A stretch of 64,000 nucleotides of DNA. It comes from Tomitella gaofuii. GTDB taxonomy: Bacteria > Actinomycetota > Actinomycetes > Mycobacteriales > Mycobacteriaceae. Within the stretch, counting starts at the first letter, position 1, and each line of letters starts with the position of its first letter. The DNA lies in the NCBI RefSeq assembly GCF_014126825.1, contig NZ_CP059900.1, forward strand, positions 1,674,001 to 1,738,000. Reading direction: 5' to 3'. Of this stretch, positions 1-11,321 are shown piece by piece. The notes beneath the pieces are model-generated. The model searched no databases, was not told the DNA's origin, and worked only from the letters and a program-made list of their open reading frames with translations. Both the position numbers and the translations under genes were made by a program.

Positions 1-408
1 CGCACGCGCGAGTACGACAAGTTCGCCGCCTACGGGCAGTCGAAGTCGGCGAACGCACTGATGGCCGTGGAACTCGAGGCGCGCTTCGCGGAATCCGGAG
101 TGCATGCCTTCGCGGTGCATCCCGGCTCGTGCAGGACGAGGCTCGCGCGACACATGGACCGCGGCGACTTCGCGCGGATGCGGAAATTGGTCGCGGACCG
201 CGGCTCTTCGGCGCTCGACACGCTCAAGTCGCCCGCGCAGGGCGCCGCGACCTCCGTGTGGGCCGCGACCGCGCCCGGCCTCGACCGTCATGGCGGCGCC
301 TACCTGTCGGACTGCGCGATCGGGCAGGCGGCTGCGCACGCCCGTGACCCGGAGACCGCGGAGACGCTGTGGGAGCGCTCCGACACGCTGGTGGCAGAAG
401 CTCGCTGA
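1..408 (+). CDS. Short-chain dehydrogenase/reductase, C-terminal part (5' end outside window)
   Basis: The reading frame is open from the first base and ends at TGA 406-408. The visible part begins just before the SDR active site: Y-G-Q-S-K-S-A-N gives the catalytic Tyr-x-x-x-Lys pair about 11 residues in. It is followed by an AVHPG segment typical of the retinol-dehydrogenase/WW-oxidoreductase-like SDR branch. The NAD(P)-binding Rossmann half lies upstream of the window, so cofactor and substrate cannot be judged. The next gene is on the opposite strand, so this ends a transcription unit. Confidence 0.8.
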   Translation, partial: RTREYDKFAAYGQSKSANALMAVELEARFAESGVHAFAVHPGSCRTRLARHMDRGDFARMRKLVADRGSSALDTLKSPAQGAATSVWAATAPGLDRHGGAYLSDCAIGQAAAHARDPETAETLWERSDTLVAEAR

Positions 409-454
409 GGCCGCTTGTGCGGGTGCAGCTCTGCGTCAGCGCGGCGGCGCGGCG

Positions 455-1024
455 TCAGCCGTCGACGTCGATCAGATGATGTTCGAGGTCGTGGACGAGG
501 TACGCAGCCAGTGAGAGGGCGGTGAACCGCGCGCCGTCGCCGCGGGCGCCCTCCCGCCGCCATGCGTCGCCGTGCACCGCGGCGAAACCGTCCGCCAATG
601 CCGCAGCGGCCGCAGCGTATTCGTCCACCACTGCGTCGGGGTCCTGCGCGTTGTAGCGGCCGCCCGCCTGCGCGGCATTTTGATCCCAGTCCGGGAAGCG
701 AGCGGGCGGAGCCTCGGGCGGGGTGCGGACGATGAGATCCAGGCGTTGCGCGAATGTACGGCAGACGTCGCGCACGTGGCACGTGTACTCCAGCGGCGAC
801 CACACGTCCGGGGAGGGCCGGACGGTGCTTCCCACGCGCCCGGGCACCCGCGCCCACCGCGGGATCGTGGCGCGGATGCGGCCGGGCACCGCCGCAGGGG
901 TGACGGTGGACGGGTCGAATCCGCATTCCGCGCATGGCTCGCGGGTGATCGTCGTCCAGTCGCGCGCCTCCGGGGGCACGGGTTCGGCGGGATCGTGCAT
1001 AGGGGGTTCTGGCGCGGTCGGCAT
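455..1024 (-). CDS. DinB-superfamily protein (mycothiol-dependent enzyme-like fold)
   Basis: The product is 189 residues from ATG 1024; an internal Met at 1000 is an equally good start, since neither has a clear Shine-Dalgarno. WSPLEYTCHVRD near the middle and YLVHDLEHHLIDV at the C-terminus look like the metal-binding helices of the DinB/YfiT four-helix fold, with His residues placed as ligands. An early C-A-E-C-G pair is also visible. Family members in actinobacteria include mycothiol-dependent transferases and isomerases, but the substrate of this one is unknown. It is convergent with the SDR gene before it. Confidence 0.6.
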   Translation of the reverse strand: MPTAPEPPMHDPAEPVPPEARDWTTITREPCAECGFDPSTVTPAAVPGRIRATIPRWARVPGRVGSTVRPSPDVWSPLEYTCHVRDVCRTFAQRLDLIVRTPPEAPPARFPDWDQNAAQAGGRYNAQDPDAVVDEYAAAAAALADGFAAVHGDAWRREGARGDGARFTALSLAAYLVHDLEHHLIDVDG

Positions 1025-1103
1025 GCCACCATCATCGCCCGGGGCGCCGCGGCGCGCACCACCCGCCGCTCAGCCGGATCGGGGCGGGGGCTGCCGGCGG
1101 CCG

Positions 1104-1469
1104 TCAGTCCAGCGCGGACTCGAGGAAGCCGCGGATCGCGGCGTCGTCGAAGCCCAATGCGCGGACCGTGCGGACGAATTCGACGGCCGCCAACTCCGCC
1201 GAGCGACGCGTGACGTCGCCGGCGCCGACGATGAAGGTGCCCTTGCGCCCGCGCGTCTCGACGACTCCTGCGGCCTCGAGCTCGCGATAGGAACGTGCCG
1301 CGGTGTTCGCGGCGATGCCGAGGGTCTGCGCCAACTCACGGACGGCCGGCAGCTTCTGCCCGGCGATGAGCCCGCCGTCGCGCACGAGGGCGATGATCTG
1401 CAGCCGCACCTGGTCGAACGGGGCGGTCGGCGAGTCATGGTCGATGGTGATCGAACCGATGCCGGTCAT
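1104..1469 (-). CDS. GntR-family transcriptional regulator, YtrA-like (short)
   Basis: The product is 121 residues. Residues 15-80 form a GntR winged helix-turn-helix (VRELAQTLGIAANTAARSYRELEAAGVV). The remainder is a short helical tail instead of a full ligand-binding domain, as in the YtrA subfamily, whose members usually control neighbouring transporter or envelope genes. A GAGGAG ribosome site lies before ATG 1469. It starts 16 bases after the mannosyltransferase gene on the same strand, so the two are probably cotranscribed. Confidence 0.8.
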   Translation of the reverse strand: MTGIGSITIDHDSPTAPFDQVRLQIIALVRDGGLIAGQKLPAVRELAQTLGIAANTAARSYRELEAAGVVETRGRKGTFIVGAGDVTRRSAELAAVEFVRTVRALGFDDAAIRGFLESALD

Positions 1470-1485
1470 GGTCTTCTCCTCGCGG

Positions 1486-3207
1486 TCAGCGCCAACTGGG
1501 CAGCCACAGTTCCATTTGCCAGTGTGCTTCGGAGATGGTGCCGCCGGTGAGGATCGGCCACAGCCACACGTAGTTGGCGATGACGAGGGCGACGTAGCCG
1601 CAGACGATCGCGAGGCCGAGCCGCCGGCGTTCGCCGGGGCGGTAGGCCCGCGGATCCGGGGCGGGGGGCGCGGGCGCGGGTCCGGTCGGGTGCGGCGGGG
1701 GGTGCGGCCTCCGCGTGCCGAGGATCTCGCCGAGGACGAGGGTGATCGCCAGGATGAGGAACGGGGCCAGGCCCACCGAGTAGAAGAAGTACATCTGCCG
1801 GTCGAGGTTGAGGAACCATGGCAGGTAGCCGGCCGCGTAGCCGACGAGGATCCACGTGTAGCGCCAGTCGCGCCGCGTGGCGATCCGCCACACGGCCCAC
1901 GCGGCCACCGGCAGCGACAACCACCACATCGCCGGGGTGCCGACGATCATCATCGCGCTCACACACTTGTCCGAGCCGCAGCCGGTCACCTTGTCGCCGT
2001 CGGCGAAGTAGTACAGCAGCGGCCGCAGGCTCATCGGCCAGGTCCACGGCTTGGACTCCCACGGGTGCCGGTTGCCGGCGGAGTTGGTGAGGTGTTCATG
2101 GAACTCGAGCACGTGGGCGCTGTAGTACCAGAGGCTGCGCAACGCGTCGGGCACGAAGGCGAAGTCGCCGCCGGTCCCGATCTTCCACCCCACGGCGTGC
2201 CGGTCCACGCCCACTTCGCTCGCGAACCATGCCCACCAGGACCCCAGGTAGGTGAGCAGGGGCACCAGTACGAGGCTGGCCAGCGCGGCCGGGGTGTCGC
2301 GCACGAGCGCGCCCGCCCACGGGCGCCGCACCCCGAAGCGCCGGCGCGCCGCAACGTCGGACATCACGCAGAGCAGCCCGAAGAACGCGACGTAGTAGAG
2401 GCCGCCCCACTTCGCGGCGCAGGAGAGTCCCAGCAGGACCCCGGCGCCGAACCGCCACCACCGGAAGCCCAGCCGCGGGCCGAACGCCGAGTCGTGGATC
2501 CGACCCTCGGCCGCGACGAGCGACATCCTGTCGAGCACCTGCTCGCGGTCCCGCAGCAGGCAGGCGAACGCGGCGACCATGAAGACGGTGAGGAAGATGT
2601 CGAGCAGCGCGGTCCGCGACGACACAGTGAGCACGCCGTCGGCGGTGGCCAGCAGCCCCGCGACGGCGCCGAGCATCGTCGACCCGGTCATCCGCCGCGC
2701 GATCCGGATGATGAGCAGCACCAGCACCGTGCCCGCCACCGCGGAGGCGAAGCGCCACCCGAAGCCGTCATAGCCGAACATCCATTGCCCCAGGGCCATC
2801 AGCTGTTTGGCGAGGGGCGGATGCACCACCAGCTCGTACCCGGGGTTGTCCTCGATCCACCCGCCGCCGAGCATCTGCCACGCCTGCGGTGCGTAGTGCT
2901 TCTCGTCGAACACGGGGGTGCCGGCGTCCGTCGGGTTGCCCAGCGTGACGAACCGGGTGACGCCCGCGATCGCCGTGATGACGAGCGTGGTGATCCAGCC
3001 GCGGAGCCTGTCGGTGGGCGCCGCCTCCGGCGAGGGCGACGGCCGATGCGGGCCGCCGTCCTCGTGGGTGCCGCGAAGCCGGGTGCGGCTCGGCGCGGTC
3101 CCCGGCGGCGTCGCACGCCGGCCGAATGCGGCGTGCTCCGGGGTCGAGGGCCGGGGCACCGGCGCCGACGCGTCGCCCGTGGCGGCAGCACTGCGGGCGG
3201 TGGTCAT
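1486..3207 (-). CDS. pmt: Dolichyl-phosphate-mannose-protein mannosyltransferase (GT39)
   Basis: This integral-membrane enzyme of about 573 residues transfers mannose from polyprenyl-phosphate mannose to Ser/Thr of exported proteins. Its position next to rsmI matches Rv1002c. After a disordered cytoplasmic N-terminus comes the conserved first-loop acidic motif VFDEKHYAPQAW, then VHPPLAKQLMALG, and many hydrophobic segments up to the C-terminus. I chose ATG 3207 because upstream residues run into the divergent rsmI promoter. The gene is divergent from rsmI with little space between, so the promoters overlap. It is followed closely by a GntR gene. Confidence 0.9.
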   Translation of the reverse strand: MTTARSAAATGDASAPVPRPSTPEHAAFGRRATPPGTAPSRTRLRGTHEDGGPHRPSPSPEAAPTDRLRGWITTLVITAIAGVTRFVTLGNPTDAGTPVFDEKHYAPQAWQMLGGGWIEDNPGYELVVHPPLAKQLMALGQWMFGYDGFGWRFASAVAGTVLVLLIIRIARRMTGSTMLGAVAGLLATADGVLTVSSRTALLDIFLTVFMVAAFACLLRDREQVLDRMSLVAAEGRIHDSAFGPRLGFRWWRFGAGVLLGLSCAAKWGGLYYVAFFGLLCVMSDVAARRRFGVRRPWAGALVRDTPAALASLVLVPLLTYLGSWWAWFASEVGVDRHAVGWKIGTGGDFAFVPDALRSLWYYSAHVLEFHEHLTNSAGNRHPWESKPWTWPMSLRPLLYYFADGDKVTGCGSDKCVSAMMIVGTPAMWWLSLPVAAWAVWRIATRRDWRYTWILVGYAAGYLPWFLNLDRQMYFFYSVGLAPFLILAITLVLGEILGTRRPHPPPHPTGPAPAPPAPDPRAYRPGERRRLGLAIVCGYVALVIANYVWLWPILTGGTISEAHWQMELWLPSWR

Positions 3208-3222
3208 CGGCGGCACACGACG

Positions 3223-4221
3223 ATGGTAGGCGTTGCGTCGCGGGCGCCGGATGTCCGTAGGCTCAGCTGGCATGGACGAGAGCGACACCGGGACGGACGC
3301 CGGCAGGGCGAACGCGACGATGTCGGCGCCGACGCCTCCGGCGCGCCGCGCGGCGGGTCGCCTGATCGCGATGCGGCGACCGGGGGCGGAGACGGCGGGC
3401 GCCTGGTGCTGGCGGCGACGCCGCTGGGGGAGACCGCTGACGCCTCACCGCGCCTGCGCGCGGCGCTCGCGGACGCGGACGTGGTGGCGGCCGAGGACAC
3501 GCGGCGTACGCGGGCGCTCGCCGCAGCGCTGGGGGTGGCCATCGGCGGGCGGGTGGTCAGCTTCTACGACCAGGTCGAGTCGGCCCGGATACCCGCGCTG
3601 GTGGAGGCGATCGCCGCCGGGGAGACGGTGCTGTTGGTGACCGACGCGGGGATGCCGTCGGTGAGCGACCCGGGCTACAGCGTGGTCGACGCGACCATCA
3701 CCGCGGGCCACCGGGTGACCTGCCTTCCGGGACCGTCCGCGGTGACGACGGCCCTCGCTCTGTCCGGCCTGCCCGTGGACAGGTTCTGCTTCGACGGGTT
3801 CGCGCCGCGCAAGCAGGGGAAGCGCCGCGAGTTCCTCACGACGCTGCGCGACGAACCGCGCGCGAGCGTGTTCTTTGAGTCGCCCCACCGGCTCGCCGCG
3901 TGCCTCGAGGACGCGGTCGCTGTGCTCGGCCCCGACCGGCGCGCCGCGGTGTGCCGGGAGATGACGAAGACCTACGAGGAGGTGCGCCGCGGCACGCTCG
4001 GCGAGCTGGCAGCGTGGGCCGCAGAGGGGGTGCGTGGCGAGATCTCCGTCGTACTCGCCGGCGCGGCGCCCCGCCGACGCTCGGCGGCGGAGCTGGTGGG
4101 GGAGGTGGAACTCCGCGTGGACGGCGGAGCTCGGCTCAAGGACGCCTGCGCGCAGGTGGGCGAGGAGCACGGGGTGTCGAAAAGGCAGCTCTACCAGGCG
4201 GTCCTCACCGCGCGGGGATGA
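3223..4221 (+). CDS. rsmI: 16S rRNA (cytidine(1402)-2'-O)-methyltransferase RsmI; 5' end probably frameshifted
   Basis: RsmI uses SAM to methylate the ribose of C1402 in the 16S decoding centre. The body is canonical: LVLAATPLGETADASPRL, ADVVAAEDTRRTR, VTDAGMPSVSDPGY, CLPGPSAVTTALALSGLP and FFESPHRL. Family proteins begin only a few residues before LVLAATP. Here the first in-frame ATG (3223) adds a poorly coding leader of about 57 residues, whereas the reading frame with coding-like third positions in 3272-3365 is the next one. A one-base indel near 3365-3400 is likely. GTG 3406 is an alternative start but would remove part of strand 1. The end overlaps convergent pabB by 17 bases. Confidence 0.85.
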   Translation: MVGVASRAPDVRRLSWHGRERHRDGRRQGERDDVGADASGAPRGGSPDRDAATGGGDGGRLVLAATPLGETADASPRLRAALADADVVAAEDTRRTRALAAALGVAIGGRVVSFYDQVESARIPALVEAIAAGETVLLVTDAGMPSVSDPGYSVVDATITAGHRVTCLPGPSAVTTALALSGLPVDRFCFDGFAPRKQGKRREFLTTLRDEPRASVFFESPHRLAACLEDAVAVLGPDRRAAVCREMTKTYEEVRRGTLGELAAWAAEGVRGEISVVLAGAAPRRRSAAELVGEVELRVDGGARLKDACAQVGEEHGVSKRQLYQAVLTARG

Positions 4222-5512
4222 CGGGATGCGCATCGCCGGTGATGCATGACGGCACGAGGCCGACGATGCTCGCCGCCTTGTCCAGGCACTCCTGCCATTC
4301 CGACTCGGGGTCCGAGTCCGCGGTGATCCCCCCGCCGACGCCCAGCACCGCCTCCCCGTCGGGGCGGAACTCGACCGTGCGGATGGCCACGTTGAGTTCG
4401 AGGCCGGCGGCCGGAGAGAGCATGCCGACCGTGCCGCAGTAAACGCCGCGGGGCCGGTTCTCCCACCCGTCGAGGAGGTCGCGTGCCCGGGCCTTGGGCG
4501 TTCCGGTGACCGACGCCGGGGGGAACGCCGCGGCGATCAGGTCGGCGTCGGCCGTTCCCGGCCGGAGCGTCGCGGCCACTGTGGAGACCAGGTGCCACAC
4601 GCCGGGCGCCCGCTGCACCTCCAACAGGCGTCGGGCGCGCACCGAGCCGGTGGCGGCGACGCGGCCGAGGTCGTTGCGCACCAGGTCGACGATCATGATG
4701 TTCTCGGCCACGTCCTTGACGGATCGGCGGAGCGCGCCCGGCGGTGCGGTCAGCGGGGCGGTCCCCTTGATGGGGCTCGACTCGACCCGGTCCCCGCTGC
4801 GGCTGAGGAAGGTCTCGGGCGACAGTGAGGCGACCGCGCCGCCGGGGCCGTCGATGTATGCGGCGCGCAGGGGCGTGGTGGCGGCCGTGGCGTCGGCGAA
4901 GAACCCCAACGGCGACCCCGCGAAGCGCCCCGTGAAGGCGGTGCACACGCACGCCTGGTAGATCTCCCCGGCCGCGATGGCCTCGAGGCACGCGGTGACG
5001 TTGCGGCGATGCCGCGTCTCGTCGGGGCGGTGCCAGTCCACGGACCAGTCCGGCCCCGGGGCACCACCGTCGTCGGTGTGCGCGGTGAGCGCGGCGATGT
5101 CGCTCGGGCAACGCGCATCGGTCAGCGACTCCCACCACCAGCATCCGCCGGTGTCGAGTACGAGCACGCTGTCCGTCCAGGCCCCGGCGGCGGGGGGAAG
5201 CCCGGTGTGGCGGGTGGTCGCGCGAGCGCCGTCGGGGTAGGACAGGTAACCGATCCAGCCGCCACCGATCGCGGGGCGACCCGCTGCGGGGGCATCTCCC
5301 GCTGACGCAGTGGGCCGGTGCGCGGCGACGCCGAATGCGTTTCGGGGTTCGACAGGGAGTGCCCGGCACTCGGCTGCGATCACTGCCGCGGCCCCGAACC
5401 ACCGGCCGGTCAGCGCGGCGGGTCCCGCAGTGGCGCGGCGGACGGCCCGTGCGCCGAGGCCCCGGAGCACCGCGGACACGGACGCTCCGGGGCCCAGGCA
5501 CTGTTGCAGCAT
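4205..5512 (-). CDS. pabB: Aminodeoxychorismate synthase component I (PabB-type)
   Basis: The product is 435 residues and makes 4-amino-4-deoxychorismate from chorismate with ammonia supplied by a separate glutaminase subunit, for folate synthesis. The C-terminal chorismate-binding domain shows the usual blocks in order: SPIKGTAP, NIMIVDLVRNDLGRVA, PPASVTGTPKARA and GGGITADSDPESEWQE. No glutamine amidotransferase domain is fused. The N-terminal 130 residues are the less conserved component-I region with a GGGWIGYLSYP strand. The neighbourhood (rsmI, pabB, metG) matches Rv1005c. An anthranilate or salicylate synthase is less likely given the SPIKG motif and context. Confidence 0.88.
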   Translation of the reverse strand: MLQQCLGPGASVSAVLRGLGARAVRRATAGPAALTGRWFGAAAVIAAECRALPVEPRNAFGVAAHRPTASAGDAPAAGRPAIGGGWIGYLSYPDGARATTRHTGLPPAAGAWTDSVLVLDTGGCWWWESLTDARCPSDIAALTAHTDDGGAPGPDWSVDWHRPDETRHRRNVTACLEAIAAGEIYQACVCTAFTGRFAGSPLGFFADATAATTPLRAAYIDGPGGAVASLSPETFLSRSGDRVESSPIKGTAPLTAPPGALRRSVKDVAENIMIVDLVRNDLGRVAATGSVRARRLLEVQRAPGVWHLVSTVAATLRPGTADADLIAAAFPPASVTGTPKARARDLLDGWENRPRGVYCGTVGMLSPAAGLELNVAIRTVEFRPDGEAVLGVGGGITADSDPESEWQECLDKAASIVGLVPSCITGDAHPVIPAR

Positions 5513-5573
5513 CGCATCAGGGTGTCACGGCCACTGTCCGGGTGCGAACGGGCCACGACCGGGCCCGCCGCTG

Positions 5574-6968
5574 TCACGCGCCGGGAAGCGGGACGCGGCC
5601 CGGGATTCGGCGGCCGCCGGCGGTGATGGTCGCGGTTTCCGCGGCGTCCGTACCGGCGCACCAGCCGACGGGGTCGACCTTTCCCGCGTGCGTGGGGCGT
5701 GAATGCGGGAACAAGCGCTGGGCCTCCTTGCGCACAGCGTCATCCTGAGCGCGCAGAACGGGGACGAGGGCCCCGTCGCACACGCCTGCGTCGGCGGCCG
5801 CGTCCCGGGTCGCCTGCCGGTGCGATTCGGCCAACCGCTGCCCGATCCGCGTGGCGAATCCGACGAGGAACGACCGACGGAATGCGGCGGTGCGCCCGGG
5901 CCCGACGGCGCCCGGGGACCGGGCCTGCATGGCACGCGTGCACTGCACCAGCAGCGACGTGTAGAGCAGTTCCACCTGTTCCAGTGCGTCCTCGGTGCCG
6001 ATCACGGTCGCGATGGCCAGCCGCTTGGACCAGACGGTCCGCACCGTGTTCACCCGGCCGATGACGGAGAGCAGCGTCACCTTTTCACGCAGGTACGGGT
6101 TGTTCAGATGGATCCGCCGTGCGGACACGGCGAACCCGTCCGCGTCAGCGTCCGTGTCGCGGTGGAGCAGCGCGGTGTCGACCGCATGCCGGGTGATCAA
6201 TTCCTGGGCCTTCGCCGTCAGTGCCTCGGCCTCGTGCGGGAAGTCGGTGGATTCCGCCTTGGCGAGCAGGCCCCGGATGCGGGCGGGCACCTTGGGATCG
6301 ACCGCGCGCGGCCCGGAGTCCGCCGCCGGAGTGCCTCCTGCGGGGCCGGCCGACGCGGCGTGCGGGCTCCACAGCGAGGGCGGCGGGCACAGGTGCGGCC
6401 AGTCCGGCAGCGATTCCCACAGCAGTACGAGCCCGCCGGCGGAGAAACGGTCCGCGGCGGACCCGATGCCGGGCAGCGATGGATGGCCGGCGCCGCCTCC
6501 CGGCCGTTCCCTGCTGCCGCACCCCGGTCGGCCGTGCTCTGCGGCCGACCCCGCGTACCGGCGCGCCGCGGCGTCCGCCGTGGGCTCGGCGAGCGCCATC
6601 GCGCGGATCTGATCCGACCACGCCGGGGGAGCCCAGGCCAGCGGGGTGACCCGATAGGCATGGGCGAGGAGCAACGACGCGATCAGCCCGGCCTTGACGT
6701 CGGAGAAGTGCCGGCCGGTGACGTGCAGGACGTCCTGCGGCTGCCAGCCCCGCTCGTAGACGTCGGTGAGGGCGCCCAGCACGAGCGCGGCCGAGTGCCG
6801 CGCGGAACCGTCGGCCACGCAGCCGTGATCCCCGCAGCCGTATCCCTCGCAGCACAGGTCTTCGGTGTAGCCCCTGTCATAGTGATCCCCCCCGTGCGGG
6901 CCCGTGCGGCGCCCGTGGCGATCGCGGTGCGCCGTGCTGGAAGCGGGCCCGGTAGCGGCTCGGTACAT
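5574..6968 (-). CDS. DUF2786 domain protein, function unknown
   Basis: The product is 464 residues. ATG 6968 is supported by a GGGGGAG ribosome site eight bases upstream. The N-terminus is His/Cys-rich (a D-L-C-C-E-G-Y-G-C-G-D-H-G-C stretch), which could bind a metal. Residues about 35-150 form a helical region, and then comes a linker rich in Gly/Ala/Pro. The DUF2786 region begins at VPARIRGLLAKAESTDFPHEAEALTAKAQELI, a motif shared by actinobacterial and phage proteins of unknown role. It is divergent from metG. No function is assigned. Confidence 0.7.
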   Translation of the reverse strand: MYRAATGPASSTAHRDRHGRRTGPHGGDHYDRGYTEDLCCEGYGCGDHGCVADGSARHSAALVLGALTDVYERGWQPQDVLHVTGRHFSDVKAGLIASLLLAHAYRVTPLAWAPPAWSDQIRAMALAEPTADAAARRYAGSAAEHGRPGCGSRERPGGGAGHPSLPGIGSAADRFSAGGLVLLWESLPDWPHLCPPPSLWSPHAASAGPAGGTPAADSGPRAVDPKVPARIRGLLAKAESTDFPHEAEALTAKAQELITRHAVDTALLHRDTDADADGFAVSARRIHLNNPYLREKVTLLSVIGRVNTVRTVWSKRLAIATVIGTEDALEQVELLYTSLLVQCTRAMQARSPGAVGPGRTAAFRRSFLVGFATRIGQRLAESHRQATRDAAADAGVCDGALVPVLRAQDDAVRKEAQRLFPHSRPTHAGKVDPVGWCAGTDAAETATITAGGRRIPGRVPLPGA

Positions 6969-7191
6969 GATCGTGCTCCCCCTCGTGCTCGATGTGCGCG
7001 TGCCTGTGTGCGGCCGATGCGGCGGATCCCCACGGCGGTCTCCCACTGCCGTCACCCGCGCGGATCCGCACCGGGATCCGCACGGGTGACCGGAAACCGT
7101 CATCCATACATGTGTTCTATCGATCGCACGTTCGCAATCATGCATGAACCCACCGACAAGTTCTGCGCCCCGCACGCAATAAGCTGTGCGC

Positions 7192-9036
7192 ATGTCTTCC
7201 TCTGTGCTCACCGCCGTCGCGTGGCCCTACGCCAACGGGCCGCGTCACATCGGCCACGTGTCCGGCTTCGGGGTGCCCTCCGACGTCTTCTCGCGCTATC
7301 AGCGGATGATCGGGAACCGCGTTCTGATGGTCTCGGGCACGGACGAGCACGGCACGCCGATCCTGGTGCAGGCGGACGCGGAGGGCATCGCACCGATGGA
7401 CCTGGCGGACCGCTACAACCGCGTCATCGTGGACGACCTGCAGGGCCTCGGCCTGAGCTACGATCTGTTCACCCGCACCACCACGCGCAACCATTACGCG
7501 GTGGTGCAGGAGCTGTTCCGCACGCTGCACAAGAACGGCTACCTGGTGCCGAAGACCACCACGGGCGCGATCAGCCCGTCCACCGGCCGCACGCTTCCGG
7601 ACAGGTTCGTCGAGGGCACGTGCCCCATCTGCGGGTACGACGGTGCCCGCGGCGACCAGTGCGACAACTGCGGAAATCAGCTCGACCCCGCAGACCTGAT
7701 CAACCCGCGCAGCAAGATCAACGGGGAGACACCGAAGTTCGTCGAGTCCGAGCACTGGTTCCTCGATCTGCCCGCGCTGGCGGACTCGCTGGGCGACTGG
7801 CTCAAGGGCCGGACCGGGTGGCGGCCGAACGTGCTGCGCTTCAGCCTCAACCTCATCGACGACATGCGCCCGCGCGCGATGAGCCGCGATATCGACTGGG
7901 GCATCCCCATCCCGCTCGAGGGGTGGCAGGACCGCGGAGACAAGAAGCTCTACGTCTGGTTCGATGCCGTCATCGGATACCTGTCCGCGTCGATGGAATG
8001 GGCCGCGCGCACCGGGGATCCCGAGGCGTGGCGCGAGTGGTGGACGGACCCGAATGCCGTCAGCAATTACTTCATGGGCAAGGACAACATCACCTTCCAC
8101 TCGCAGATCTGGCCGTCGGAGCTGCTGGGCTACCGGGGCGACGGCGCCAACGGCGGCGAGCCCGGTCCGCTCGGCGCGCTGAACCTGCCCACCGAGGTGG
8201 TGTCCTCGGAGTTCCTCACGATGAGCGGATCGAAGTTCTCGACCTCCCGCGGCACGGTCATCTACGTGCGGGACTTCTTGCGCGAGTTCGGCCCCGACGC
8301 GTTGCGTTACTTCATCTCCGTGGCCGGCCCGGAGACGCAGGACACGGACTTCACCTGGGAGGAGTTCGTCCGCCGGACCAACTTCGAGCTGGCCAACGAG
8401 TGGGGCAACCTGGTCAACCGGTCGGTGTCCATGGCGTTCAAGAATTTCGGCGCCGTTCCGCGGCCCGGCACGGTGACCGACGCCGACGCGGAGCTGCTGC
8501 GGACCGCGCACGCGGCGTTCGACACCGTCGGAGCAGACCTGGCGCGCAGCAGGTTCCGCTCGGCGGCGTCCGAGGCGATGCGCGTGGTGTCGGCCGCCAA
8601 CAAGTACATCTCCGACACCGAACCGTGGAAGCTGGCCAAGGACCCGGCGCAGGCCGACAGGCTCGCCACCGTGCTGCACACCTCGCTGCAGGTGGTCTCC
8701 GATGCCAACGCGCTGCTCACGCCGTTCCTCCCGCACTCGGCGCAGTCCGTGCACGAGCTGCTCGGCGGCAGCGGCGTGTGGGCGGCGCAGCCGGAGGTCC
8801 GCGAGGTCGACGATCTTGTCTCGCCGTCCCTGCCGGAGGGGCCGGTAGGCGCCGGTCTGCCCGCGGAGGGGCGCAGCTACCCCGTGCTCATGGGCGATTA
8901 CGCCGCCGAGCAGGCGGCGTGGCGGCGCACCGAGGTGCAGCCGGGCACGCCGCTGTCCAAGCCCGCCCCGCTGTTCCGCAAGCTGGCGCCGGAACTGGGG
9001 GAGACCGGCCCGGAGTGGGCCCCGGTGGACAAGTGA
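7192..9036 (+). CDS. metG: Methionyl-tRNA synthetase
   Basis: The product is 614 residues and charges tRNA-Met using ATP. The class I HIGH signature reads literally H-I-G-H about 18 residues in. The KMSKS loop is K-F-S-T-S. A zinc knuckle with two CxxC pairs (CPIC and CDNC) sits in the connective domain, followed by an anticodon-binding helical domain ([14 protein letters not shown]). The final segment carries no tRNA-binding EMAP domain. ATG 7192 is preferred over a GTG six bases earlier. Its stop overlaps the GTG of tatD, so the two are translationally coupled, as in other Mycobacteriales. Confidence 0.96.
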   Translation: MSSSVLTAVAWPYANGPRHIGHVSGFGVPSDVFSRYQRMIGNRVLMVSGTDEHGTPILVQADAEGIAPMDLADRYNRVIVDDLQGLGLSYDLFTRTTTRNHYAVVQELFRTLHKNGYLVPKTTTGAISPSTGRTLPDRFVEGTCPICGYDGARGDQCDNCGNQLDPADLINPRSKINGETPKFVESEHWFLDLPALADSLGDWLKGRTGWRPNVLRFSLNLIDDMRPRAMSRDIDWGIPIPLEGWQDRGDKKLYVWFDAVIGYLSASMEWAARTGDPEAWREWWTDPNAVSNYFMGKDNITFHSQIWPSELLGYRGDGANGGEPGPLGALNLPTEVVSSEFLTMSGSKFSTSRGTVIYVRDFLREFGPDALRYFISVAGPETQDTDFTWEEFVRRTNFELANEWGNLVNRSVSMAFKNFGAVPRPGTVTDADAELLRTAHAAFDTVGADLARSRFRSAASEAMRVVSAANKYISDTEPWKLAKDPAQADRLATVLHTSLQVVSDANALLTPFLPHSAQSVHELLGGSGVWAAQPEVREVDDLVSPSLPEGPVGAGLPAEGRSYPVLMGDYAAEQAAWRRTEVQPGTPLSKPAPLFRKLAPELGETGPEWAPVDK

Positions 9037-9881
9037 AGCGCGAGCGCCCGGCGCCGCCGGTACCGGAACCGGCCGGCGACTTGATCGACGCGCACACGCA
9101 CTTGGACGCGTGCGGCGTGCACGACGAGGCCTCGCTGGCCGCGGTGCTCGACCGCGCCGGCCGGGCGGGGGTGGGGCGCGTCGTGACCATCGCCGACGAC
9201 CTCGAGGCGGCGCGTTTCGCGGTGCGCGCGGCGCACTGGGACGAACGCGTCCACGCCGCGGTGGCGCTGCATCCCACCCGTGCGAACGCGTTGGACGACG
9301 CGGCGCGTGCGGAGCTGGAGGCGCTGGCCGCAGACGACCGGGTGGTGGCGGTCGGCGAAACCGGGCTGGACTGGTACTGGCCCGGGAAGATGGACGGGTG
9401 CGCCGAGCGTGGAGACCAGCTCGAGGCCTTCGCATGGCACATTGACCTCGCCAAGCGCACCGGCCTGCCGCTGATGATCCACAACCGCGAGGCCGACGAC
9501 GACGTGCTGGCCGTGCTGGCATCCGAGGGAGCGCCGGACACGGTGATCTTCCACTGCTTCTCGTCGGGCCCGGAGACCGCGCGCCGGTGTGTGGACGCCG
9601 GTTACGTGCTGAGTTTCTCGGGGACGGTGAGCTTCCGCAACGCCAAGGAGCTGCATGCCGCGGCGGCGATCCCGCCGGATGACGGTTTCCTGCTCGAGAC
9701 CGACGCGCCGTTCCTCACTCCGCACCCGTACCGCGGGGCGCCCAACGAGCCGTACTGCCTGCCGTACACCGCCCGCGCGCTGGCTCATCTGCGCGGCGTG
9801 GCCGCGGAAGAGGTCGCCGCGTGCGCGACGGCCAACGCCGAGCGCGTGTACGGCATCGGCGGCCGCGACCTGCACCTGTAG
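9033..9881 (+). CDS. tatD: TatD-family metal-dependent DNase
   Basis: The product is 282 residues from GTG 9033, which shares GTGA with the metG stop. The fold is an amidohydrolase TIM barrel: DAHTHLD (first two metal His), [10 protein letters not shown] (Glu), LMIHNRE (His), IFHCFSS (His) and [11 protein letters not shown] (catalytic Asp). The family has Mg-dependent 3'-5' exonuclease activity used in DNA repair and RNA/DNA turnover. The metG-tatD-rpfB-ksgA order is the mycobacterial one. All metal ligands are present. Confidence 0.94.
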   Translation: MKRERPAPPVPEPAGDLIDAHTHLDACGVHDEASLAAVLDRAGRAGVGRVVTIADDLEAARFAVRAAHWDERVHAAVALHPTRANALDDAARAELEALAADDRVVAVGETGLDWYWPGKMDGCAERGDQLEAFAWHIDLAKRTGLPLMIHNREADDDVLAVLASEGAPDTVIFHCFSSGPETARRCVDAGYVLSFSGTVSFRNAKELHAAAAIPPDDGFLLETDAPFLTPHPYRGAPNEPYCLPYTARALAHLRGVAAEEVAACATANAERVYGIGGRDLHL

Positions 9882-11312
<1,431 letters not shown>

Positions 11313-11321
11313 ATTCTGAGG

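Noticed and set aside
1303-3222. Very long plus-strand open frame continuous with rsmI
   Set aside because: It lies antisense to the mannosyltransferase gene and is Arg/Pro/Gly-rich, a common shadow in GC-rich DNA. The membrane protein on the other strand has clear motifs.
5703-9032. Plus-strand open frame leading into tatD
   Set aside because: It is antisense to the DUF2786 gene and out of frame with metG. TatD itself starts at GTG 9033.
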